From Acuticoccus sp. I52.16.1 (GTDB lineage Bacteria > Pseudomonadota > Alphaproteobacteria > Rhizobiales > Amorphaceae): DNA of 64,000 nucleotides. Below, piece by piece: positions 1 to 8,100 of this stretch. Both the position numbers and the translations under genes were made by a program. Positions within the stretch are counted from its first letter, which is position 1. Each line of letters begins with the position of its first letter. The notes below the pieces were generated by a model, which saw only the letters and a program-made list of their open reading frames with translations, searched no databases and was not told the origin of the DNA. Location of the stretch: positions 3,589,219-3,653,218 of the forward strand of contig NZ_CP094828.1 of the NCBI RefSeq assembly GCF_022865125.1. Direction: 5' to 3'.

Positions 1-1721
1 ATCACGGCGTCGATACCATCTTCGGCTACCCGGGCGGGGCGGTCCTGCCGATCTACGACGAGATCTTCCAGCAGGAGGACGTCCGCCACATCCTCGTGCG
101 TCACGAGCAGGGCGCCGGCCACATGGCCGAGGGCTATGCCCGCTCGACCGGTCGTCCCGGCGTCGTGCTCGTGACGTCCGGGCCGGGCGCCACCAACGTC
201 GTCACCGCGCTGACCGACGCGATGCTGGATTCCATCCCGATGGTCTGCATCACCGGCCAGGTGCCGACGCACCTCATCGGCTCGGACGCCTTCCAGGAGT
301 GCGACACGGTCGGCATCACGCGGCCGTGCACCAAGCACAACTACCTCGTGCGCCGGGTCGAGGATCTGCCGCGGATCCTGTCCGAGGCGTTCTACGTCGC
401 GACCTCCGGCCGCCCCGGCCCCGTCGTGATCGACATCCCGAAGGACGTGCAGATCGCGACCGGTGCCTACAATCCGCCGCGCGCCGCCTCGCACAAGACC
501 TACCAGCCCAAGCTGCGGCCGGAGATGGTCGGCATCCGCCAGGCGATCGCGCTGATGAAGGCGGCCAGCCGGCCGATCTTCTATACCGGCGGCGGCCTCA
601 TCAACGCCGGCCCCGCCGCCTCGCACCTCCTGCGCGAGCTGGCCGACACGACCGGCTTCCCTGTCACGTCGACGCTGATGGGCCTCGGGGCGATGCCGGC
701 GAGCCACCCGCAGTGGCTCGGCATGCTGGGCATGCACGGCACCTACGAGGCGAACCTCGCCATGCACGGGTGCGACCTGATGATCTGCATCGGCGCGCGC
801 TTCGACGACCGGATCACCGGCCGGATCGACGCGTTCTCGCCCGGCAGCCGCAAGATCCACATCGACATCGACCCCTCGTCGATCAACAAGAACATCAAGG
901 TGGATCTGCCGATCATCGGCGACGCGGCGCACGCGCTGGAGGACATGGTCCGCGTGTGGTCCGAGACCGGCACCCACGACAAGTCGCGGCTGAAGCCCTG
1001 GTGGGACGATATCGCCGGTTGGCGGGCCAAGAAGTCGCTCGCCTACCAGACGCGCTCCGAGGTGATCATGCCGCAGGAGGCGATCGAGCGCCTCTACGAG
1101 CTGACCAAGGACCGCGACTCCTACGTCACCACCGACGTCGGCCAGCACCAGATGTGGGCGGCGCAGTTCTACGGCTTCGAGCAGCCGAACCGCTGGATGA
1201 CGTCCGGCGGCCTCGGCACGATGGGCTACGGACTGCCGGCGGCGATCGGCGCGCAGATCGCGCACCCGGATTCGCTGGTGATGGCGATCGTCGGCGACGC
1301 GTCGATCCAGATGAACATCCAGGAACTGGGGACGGCGACGCAGTACGACCTGCCGGTGAAGGTGTTCATCCTGAACAACCAGCACATGGGCATGGTGCGC
1401 CAGTGGCAGCAGCTCAACCACGGCAACCGCCTGTCGCACTCCTACTCCGATGCGCTGCCCGACTTCGAGATGCTGGCCAAGGCCTACGGCTGGAAGGGGA
1501 TGGCGGTGCAGGATCCGCGCGAGCTGGACGGGGCGATCGAGGAGATGATCGCCCATCCGGGGCCGGTGCTGATGGACTGCCGCGTCGCCAACCTCACCAA
1601 CTGCTTCCCGATGATCCCGTCGGGCAAGGCGCACAACGAGATCCTGCTCGCCTCCCGCGACGACGTGGAGGCCGAGGAGGTCGAGGAGGCGCTGGAGGAC
1701 GTCGGCCGCGCGCTGGTCTGA
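1..1721 (+). CDS. ilvB: Acetolactate synthase large subunit (5' end outside window)
   Basis: This ThDP-dependent enzyme condenses two pyruvates, or pyruvate and 2-oxobutyrate, in the first common step of valine, leucine and isoleucine synthesis. The frame is open from base 3 and already encodes the [14 protein letters not shown] motif, so only about 20 N-terminal residues are missing. The catalytic glutamate lies in [13 protein letters not shown]. The ThDP/metal motif is [11 protein letters not shown] with the downstream ILNN. The C-terminus is complete and stops at 1721. The regulatory subunit ilvN is not the next gene: it lies 1.26 kb downstream, beyond a DUF167 gene and an antisense gene. 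The family assignment is secure. Confidence 0.97.
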   Translation, partial: HGVDTIFGYPGGAVLPIYDEIFQQEDVRHILVRHEQGAGHMAEGYARSTGRPGVVLVTSGPGATNVVTALTDAMLDSIPMVCITGQVPTHLIGSDAFQECDTVGITRPCTKHNYLVRRVEDLPRILSEAFYVATSGRPGPVVIDIPKDVQIATGAYNPPRAASHKTYQPKLRPEMVGIRQAIALMKAASRPIFYTGGGLINAGPAASHLLRELADTTGFPVTSTLMGLGAMPASHPQWLGMLGMHGTYEANLAMHGCDLMICIGARFDDRITGRIDAFSPGSRKIHIDIDPSSINKNIKVDLPIIGDAAHALEDMVRVWSETGTHDKSRLKPWWDDIAGWRAKKSLAYQTRSEVIMPQEAIERLYELTKDRDSYVTTDVGQHQMWAAQFYGFEQPNRWMTSGGLGTMGYGLPAAIGAQIAHPDSLVMAIVGDASIQMNIQELGTATQYDLPVKVFILNNQHMGMVRQWQQLNHGNRLSHSYSDALPDFEMLAKAYGWKGMAVQDPRELDGAIEEMIAHPGPVLMDCRVANLTNCFPMIPSGKAHNEILLASRDDVEAEEVEEALEDVGRALV

Positions 1722-1746
1722 GGCCGCGGGTCCGGGACACGCCGGC

Positions 1747-2061
1747 GTGACGCTGCCGGGCTGGCTGCGGGCGGATGGCGAGGGCGCGATCCTCGCCGTG
1801 CGCGTGACGCCCAAGGCGGCGGCCGACGCGGTCGACGGGCCGGTGACGATGGCCGACGGGGCGACGTGGCTGGCGGTTCGCGTGCGGGCCGCGCCCGACA
1901 AGGGGGCGGCCAACGCGGCGGTGGCGGCGACGATCGCCAGGGCGCTCGGTGTGCGCAAGAGCGGCGTCGCGCTGGTCTCCGGCGGCACCGCGCGGCTGAA
2001 GCGGTTCAGGGTCGATCGCGCGCCGCGCGACGTGCTGGCGGCACTGGGGGGCGAGGCCTGA
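1747..2061 (+). CDS. DUF167 (YggU/UPF0235) family protein
   Basis: This is a 104-residue protein of the widespread YggU/UPF0235 family, whose function is not established. Family features are the early VRVTPKA segment, the conserved DKGAANAAV stretch where the family has a KG-AN motif, and a C-terminal SGGTARLKRF resembling the usual SG..SR.K. motif. It starts with GTG 25 bases after the ilvB stop, so it is probably co-transcribed with ilvB. A strong hairpin terminator follows at once. No membrane segment or signal peptide is visible. Confidence 0.88.
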   Translation: MTLPGWLRADGEGAILAVRVTPKAAADAVDGPVTMADGATWLAVRVRAAPDKGAANAAVAATIARALGVRKSGVALVSGGTARLKRFRVDRAPRDVLAALGGEA

Positions 2062-2083
2062 CGATGGAGGCCCGCGCAAGGCA

Positions 2084-2112
2084 AAAGGCCGGGCGCGAAG
2101 CACCCGGCCTTT
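2084..2112. terminator. Bidirectional intrinsic terminator
   Basis: A perfect 10-bp stem pairs AAAGGCCGGG (2084-2093) with CCCGGCCTTT (2103-2112) around a 9-base loop. A-rich and T-rich flanks on the two sides let it act in both directions. It lies between the end of the ilvB-DUF167 unit and the end of the convergent repeat-protein gene. Confidence 0.85.
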
Positions 2113-2165
2113 CGTGGAACTCGGCCCTCGCCGGGAGGGGGCGAGGGATGCGGGGGACGGACCGC

Positions 2166-2738
2166 TTAGTTCGGCACGACGCGGTTGCCGTTCATGCGGG
2201 TCGTGGCCTCGTCGCTGGCGACGGTGCCGCCCGGCGCCGTGATGTCGGCGGCGGCATTGGGCGCGACACGGTCGTCGTTCATGCGCGGCTGCATGCCGTC
2301 GCTGACGACGGTGGTACCGGGGACGGTGACCTCGGCGGCAGCGTTCGGGGCGACGCGGTCGCCGTTCATCGGCATCCCGGTCGCCGGGTCGACGATGCGG
2401 CGGCCCGCGACCGCCTCGTCCGGCGAGACGCGCTCGTCGTTGACGCGGGTGATGGCGTCGCCCTCGTTGATGGGCTCTTCGCTGTTGGCGGCCATCGCCG
2501 GCTCGGCCATGCCGGTATCCGCGGCGGCGGCGTTCGGGGCGACGCGGTCGCCGTTCATCGGCATGCCGGTGGTCGGATCGATCATCGTGCCGGCGGGGGC
2601 CGCGGCGTTGGGGGCAACGCGGTCACCGTTCATGGGCGTCGCGGTGTTGATGTCGCTCTGCACCACAGGTGTTTGCGCATTCGCGCCGGTGATCGCGAGA
2701 AAAACGGTGGCAGCGGTCAAAGTAGCTGTGCGGATCAT
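2166..2738 (-). CDS. Secreted protein with six MNGDRVAPN-type repeats
   Basis: This is a 190-residue protein of unknown function. Residues 1-21 look like a signal peptide ending ANA, with cleavage likely before Gln22. The mature part has six copies of an M-N-G-D-R-V-A-P-N-A-A-A motif starting near residues 36, 61, 99, 124, 153 and 182. The copy at 99 is degenerate (VNDERVSPDEAV) and the last copy ends the protein. Linkers are rich in Pro, Ala, Thr and Asp, and DP[TA]TGMP precedes two copies. There are no cysteines or membrane spans, so it is probably periplasmic or exported and largely extended. It lies antisense between ilvB and ilvN with its own upstream region. I recognise no family. Confidence 0.8.
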   Translation of the reverse strand: MIRTATLTAATVFLAITGANAQTPVVQSDINTATPMNGDRVAPNAAAPAGTMIDPTTGMPMNGDRVAPNAAAADTGMAEPAMAANSEEPINEGDAITRVNDERVSPDEAVAGRRIVDPATGMPMNGDRVAPNAAAEVTVPGTTVVSDGMQPRMNDDRVAPNAAADITAPGGTVASDEATTRMNGNRVVPN

Positions 2739-2977
2739 TGGGGACTCCTCACTCGATTACTCATCCGGCGACCCACGCCGGTGAGTGATTTCACGAAGAC
2801 AAACGTGTCGGCCGCGGATGTGTTGCGGTCGAATGATGAAAATTGCCGGGATGAGGTGTCGCACCCCCCGCCGCAGGGCCGGGTCTGCCGCGGCGGATCG
2901 GTCGTGGTGGTGCGAAACGCCAGATGTGTCATACGAGCCGCTGGGCTCGCCAGAATGATGAGCTGAGGGAAGGGACC

Positions 2978-3523
2978 ATGAACCAACCGATCGGAATCGC
3001 GCCGGCGCTGCGACCGGAGGAGGCGAAGGAAACGCACACCATCACCGTCCTCGTCGACAACGAGCCGGGCGTGCTCGCCCGCGTCATCGGCCTCTTCTCC
3101 GGCCGCGGCTACAACATCGACTCGCTCACCGTCTCGGAGACCGAGCACGAGCGGGGGCTGTCGCGCATCACCATCGTCACCACCGGCACGCCGATGGTGA
3201 TCGAGCAGATCAAGAACCAGCTCGCCCGCCTGGTGCCGGTGCATCGCGTGGCCGACCTGACGGCCGACATGCGCGACGCGGTGGAGCGCGAGCTGGCGCT
3301 GGTGAAGGTGTCCGGCCGCGGCGAGCAGCGGCTGGAGGCGCTGCGCCTGGCACAGGCGTTCGACGCCCGCACCATCGACGCGACGCTGACTTCGTTCGTG
3401 TTCGAGATCACCGGCGCCACTGCCGAGATCGAGCGCTTCGTGAAGCTGATGGCCTCGGTGGGGCTCGTCGAGGTGTCGCGCACCGGCATCGCCGCCATCA
3501 CCCGCGGCCCCGACGCGACCTGA
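2978..3523 (+). CDS. ilvN: Acetolactate synthase small (regulatory) subunit
   Basis: The 181-residue regulatory subunit binds the catalytic IlvB subunit and gives feedback inhibition by valine. The N-terminal ACT domain begins with HTITVLVDNEPGVLARV and contains GRGYNIDSLTVS. The C-terminal half (KVSGRGEQRLEAL onward, with EITGA) matches the second conserved IlvN domain. The ATG at 2978 follows a GAGGGAAGGG ribosome site; a longer upstream frame lacks such a site. With the antisense gene and terminators upstream, ilvN must have its own promoter within about 2739-2977. Confidence 0.97.
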   Translation: MNQPIGIAPALRPEEAKETHTITVLVDNEPGVLARVIGLFSGRGYNIDSLTVSETEHERGLSRITIVTTGTPMVIEQIKNQLARLVPVHRVADLTADMRDAVERELALVKVSGRGEQRLEALRLAQAFDARTIDATLTSFVFEITGATAEIERFVKLMASVGLVEVSRTGIAAITRGPDAT

Positions 3524-3536
3524 TCCGCGCGGGACC

Positions 3537-4214
3537 TTAGGTCGGCCGGCGGAAGGCGGCGCGCGCGGCGCTCACCGCCTCGCGGCAGATGCAACCTTCG
3601 AGGTGGTCGTTCACCAGGCCGGCCGCCTGGAAGGTCGCCGTCACCGTCGTCGGGCCGACGAAGCGCCAGCCGGCCTTGCGCATCGCCTTGGAGAGGGCGG
3701 CCGCCTCCGGCAGGATGGTGCGCGTGCGCAGGACCTCGTAGGTCAGCGCGTCGGCGTCGTCCGGCTCGTGGCGCCACAGGTAGGCCGCCAGCGAGCCCTC
3801 GCGCTCCAGCAGCGTCTCGGCGCAGCGGGCGTTGTTGATCGCCGCCTCGATCTTGCCGCGGTGGCGCACGATCCCCGCATCCTGCAGCAGCCGCGCGACG
3901 TCCGCCTCGCCGAACCGGGCGACGGTGGGGATGTCGAACCCCTCGAAGGCGGCGCGGAAATTCTCCCGCTTGCGCAGGATCGTCAGCCAGGACAGGCCGG
4001 ACTGGAAGCCCTCCAGGCACAGCTTCTCGAAGAGGCGCGTGTCGTCGCCGACCGGCATGCCCCACTCGGTGTCGTGATAGACGACGTAGTCGGCGAGCCC
4101 CTGGTGCCAGAAACAGCGCGGCTGCCCGTCCGGCAGGTCGATCAGTCCGGGCGCTAAATCCACAGCCTTGCCCCCACGTCCGCTCCGCTTCCGCCGCGCT
4201 TCCGCCTCGGCCAT
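3537..4214 (-). CDS. tag: DNA-3-methyladenine glycosylase I
   Basis: This base-excision repair enzyme removes 3-methyladenine from alkylated DNA. The protein has 225 residues from the ATG at 4214; an upstream in-frame TTG at 4259 would add 15. It keeps the Tag zinc ligands: Cys34 and His47 (RCFWHQ...VVYHDTEWG) and the C-terminal NDHLEGC His/Cys pair. The core EGFQSGLSWLTILRKRENF and DAGIVRHRGKI segments are classic for the family. It has about 30 extra basic N-terminal residues relative to E. coli Tag. It is convergent with ilvN, with 13 bases between the stops. Confidence 0.95.
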   Translation of the reverse strand: MAEAEARRKRSGRGGKAVDLAPGLIDLPDGQPRCFWHQGLADYVVYHDTEWGMPVGDDTRLFEKLCLEGFQSGLSWLTILRKRENFRAAFEGFDIPTVARFGEADVARLLQDAGIVRHRGKIEAAINNARCAETLLEREGSLAAYLWRHEPDDADALTYEVLRTRTILPEAAALSKAMRKAGWRFVGPTTVTATFQAAGLVNDHLEGCICREAVSAARAAFRRPT

Positions 4215-4318
4215 CCCATGCCGCGAAGCGTTAACCTTTATTACTCTTTCGCTAACCAAAACGGTTGTGCCCTATCCGGTGTTGCAGCACCATCACGGCG
4301 TCGGCGCGGATGGGATCC

Positions 4319-5029
4319 ATGCACAAACTGTTAACGGTTCTATGCCTCTCGGTCGTGGCGACGTTCACGACCCTCACCGGCCCTTCGGCGGGTGAGGAAG
4401 TGGTGGACCCTCGGGCGCTGAAGGATGCGTTCTTCAAGACCGTGTTCGGCCTCGAATATGGCGGCCACGCCGACGCCTTCCGGGTGAAGCGGTTCGAGGG
4501 GCCGGTGCGCTTCTTCGTCGACGACCGTTCCGGCGTCGGCCGGGCGCTGGAGGCGCGGCGCTTTCTCAATCGCCTGCCGCGGCACATCGGCCACCTGCGG
4601 GCCGAGGTCGTGGACCGGCGCTCGCGTGCCAACTTCAACGTCGTCCTGGTGCGCGACAAGGATTTCGCCGCCGTGGTCGCCTCCGAACTGCGGGCCGACT
4701 CGATCGCCATGAACGCCCGCTGCCTGGTCGGCGTCACGACGCTCAACGGGCGCATCCAGCAGTCGACCGCGGTGATCGTGGCGGACGACGACTTCCTGTT
4801 CTCGCGCTGCCTGGTGGAGGAAGTGCTGCAGGGCCTGGGGCCGATGAACGACGACGACAGCCTGACCGAGAGCGTCTTCAACGATCAGTCGCAGCACGCT
4901 ACGTTCACCAAGTTCGATCAGGCGCTGATGAACGTTCTCTACCACCCGATGATCCGCCCCGGCATGACCGACTCGGAGGCGTTCCGCACGCTGCCCCAGG
5001 TCTTCGCCGACCTCGGCCTCTCGCACTGA
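4319..5029 (+). CDS. DUF2927 family secreted protein
   Basis: This is a 236-residue protein matching the DUF2927 family, whose function is unknown. Residues 1-25 form a signal peptide ending near PSAG, so it is probably periplasmic or a surface lipid-free protein. The body contains FFVDDRSGVGRALEARRF and the C-terminal SRCLVEEVLQGLGPMNDD segment, followed by FTKFDQALMNVLYHP, typical of this family. The start ATG at 4319 is preceded by an alternative in-frame ATG at 4310. It points towards the large autotransporter gene (ends at 5136) but is on the opposite strand; no functional link is evident. Confidence 0.78.
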   Translation: MHKLLTVLCLSVVATFTTLTGPSAGEEVVDPRALKDAFFKTVFGLEYGGHADAFRVKRFEGPVRFFVDDRSGVGRALEARRFLNRLPRHIGHLRAEVVDRRSRANFNVVLVRDKDFAAVVASELRADSIAMNARCLVGVTTLNGRIQQSTAVIVADDDFLFSRCLVEEVLQGLGPMNDDDSLTESVFNDQSQHATFTKFDQALMNVLYHPMIRPGMTDSEAFRTLPQVFADLGLSH

Positions 5030-5135
5030 GCAGCGGCTGCCAGCTCGGCGATCCGGCGGATGGTCAGCGCGAAGTTCCGCAACGGCCTCGTCGAACCGGA
5101 CCGCTTGTGAAGCGTGTCGACGCGGCGAGCGGCGG

Positions 5136-8100
5136 CTAAAACCGGAACTCCAGCCGCGCCGAGCCGGAATAGGCCTGCTGGTCGGCGCCGATCAGCGATT
5201 TGCCGACGACCTTGACGCTCCAATCCTGGTTGATCGCCGCGTCGATGCCGACGGCGAGTTTGCCGAAGATCCGGTCTGGGTCGTCCTTCACCGACAGCGT
5301 CGGGCCGTCATCGGCAACGCCGGTGAAGGTCGCCTGCATCACCCGGTCGTCGGCGATCAAACCGAGGACGCCAGCGCGGGCGAAGACGTGCGCGTCGATG
5401 CCGGCGAAGCCGATCTCACTGCCGATCTCGATCTCGGGGCTCAAGGTGAAGGCGGTCTCCTCATAGTCGTCGATCCGCACGCCATAGACGCCGGCGCCGG
5501 TCTCGGTGAAGCCGGGGCGCCACTGGTGGTGAAGACCCGCGTCGAACTTCGGGGTCAGCGTGAAGGCATCGAAATCGAACGCGCGGGCGATGCGCAAATG
5601 GGCCGAGAGGAAGCCGATGGTGGAATCGCTCTTCGCGCTCGCGAGCCCGGTCGGGGTGCGCGTCAGCCGGTCGACCGCGTAGGCGCCGAAGCCGCCGGTG
5701 AGCCCGGCGCCGATGGTCAGCCCGTCCCAGCGCTTTTCGAGGAGGACACCGGCTTGCAGGCGGTCGCCGCTGCCGTCGCGCAGATAGTCGGCATCGAGGC
5801 TCGCCGTCTCGTAGGAGAGGCCCATGCCGGCCGAGAGGCCTTCGGCGATCTCGGCCTGCAAACCGACGGAGATGCCGAACGAGGTCTCGTCATAGCCGAG
5901 CGTCGTCGAGGTGGCGCCGCGGTGGAGGTCGTTGGCCTGCATTCGAGCCCAGGCGCACGACACCTCGTCCGCCATCGTCGCGACGCCTTCACCGAGCGTG
6001 CCGCCCGAGCAGGAGAGGAGCGCATCGGCGAAGTCGATCCCCGACAAGAGCGTCGCATCGAGCGGTGCGCTGTGGACGTTCGGGATCATCAATTCGTAGT
6101 TCGTCAGCAGCGAGCCGACGTCTGGGATGTCCAGAATATAGGCCATCATGTCCTCGACCCACTCGTATTTGGAGGCGGAAGGGTCGAGCGTTCCGGTGGC
6201 GATCGCGGCGCGCTCTTTCAGGCGCTCGTCGACGAGGCTGTCGAGATAGAAGCCGAAGCGCGTCGCGTTGCCGAGATTGTCGTCCTCGTCGATGCCGTTG
6301 CGCGCGGTGCTCGCGGACTGCGTGCCGGCGATCCCGTGATCCTGCCACGGCGTGTAGTCCACCGTGTAGGCGAGGCTGTAGAGCGTGCCGAGATCGTTGG
6401 CCTCCTCGACCAGCCGATAATCGACGGTCGCAGTGTCCTCGACCTGGACCTCAACCTTGTTGCTGCCGTTCTTGCTGAGCTGCAGCACCTCGACCTCGCC
6501 GGTATCGCCGGTTTCGACGAGATTGGTGCCGACGATCTCGGTGGTCACGCGCCCATTGAAGCGGGCGACGCCCTTGATGTCGATCTTGTCGGCGGTCGCC
6601 TCGGCTGCGATGCCATCGCCGAGCTGATGGTCGAAATGGAGGGTGCCGTCGAGGCCCTGTGAGATGCCGCCCGAGCCGTAGACCGTCGATTCGCGAATCA
6701 CGCCGCGCTCGCCGGCGGTGATGGTGCCACCGCCCGAAATCTTGCCGGCGCCGAGATAGGTCTCGCGGCCGAGTTCGAGCACGGCGCCGAGCTTGTTGTT
6801 GACCGTCACCCCGTTGGGGATGCTGCCGGTGACGCCGCCATAAATGTTGCCGCTGATGAGGCCCGTATTGTTGACGGTCAGCTTCCCGCTGCCGACCTGG
6901 ATCGCGTAATTCTCGTCGCTCCCGTCCTCGAAGCTGCCGCGCTTTTCGATGATGCCGGCGTTGTCGATCACCATCGCATCGTCGCGCCCGCCGGTGTCTT
7001 GCAGCATCAGGATCGCCGCGCGCGCCTTGGCTCCTGCGGTGACGCGGCCGTTGGCGCCGACCTCGATGGTCAGGTTGCCGTCGCGGCTGCCGCCACCCGA
7101 CTGGGCGAGGATGCCGCGACCGTTCTTGCCGGTGGCGGTCACCGAGCCGGTGACGTTGACGAGGGTGTTACGGCCTTTGCTGCTGCCGGCCGACTGGGCG
7201 ATGATGCCATGCGCCTCTTCGCCCGACACATCGACGTTGCCGGAGACGCGCACGCTGACATTGCCGGCATCGCCCGCCGCCCCGCCGGCGGTGCCGGCCA
7301 TCGTCGCGATGGTCTCGCCGTTGTCGTCGACGACGACGCCGATGCCGCCGGAACCCGCCACCGATTGGGCAATGATGCCGTGCGCGGCTTTGCCGGTGGT
7401 GGTGATGTCCCCCTTCGACGTCACCCTGACGAAGCCGCTCTCCGACGCGCCGCCGTTGACGATGGGCGCGAAGCCGTTCTGCCGCCCACCGACGGCGGCG
7501 CCGAGATTGAGCGCGTCCGCTGTGCCGCCGAAGGCCAGCATCGCATTGGCGCCGAGCCCGCCGCCGCCACCGATCGACTGGGCGATGATGCCGGCCGCCT
7601 CGTCGCCCGCCGTGGTGATCTTGGCGGTGTTGACGAGGGTCACGTTGGCGCCGTTGCCGGAGCGGCTGCCGGTGCCGCCGATGCCGATATTGCTGTCGAT
7701 GCCGCCCTGATCGAGAAACACGACGCCGCCGCCGCCGCCGATCGACTGGGCAAGGATGGCGTGGCTCTCATCGCCCTCGGTGTGGATGGTGTTGGCGTTG
7801 TCGATCTCGACGACGCCGCCGTTGCCGGCCGCGCCATTGCCGCCGAGGATGATGTCGAGATCCTCGATGGAGCCATCCTCGAGGCCGAGTGAGACGAGGC
7901 CACCGCCGCCGCCGACAGACTGGGCGAGGAGGCCGGGAGAGGCGTCGCCGAACGTGGTGAGGCTGCCGCCCTTGCCGAGATCGGCGTCGATCGCACCGCC
8001 GTCGCCGGCTGCGCCCGCCGAGCCGCCGAGCCTGAGATTGATTTGCGGGGCGATGATCAGGTTGCCAGCCACGCCGCCGACACCACCGCCCGCGCCGATC

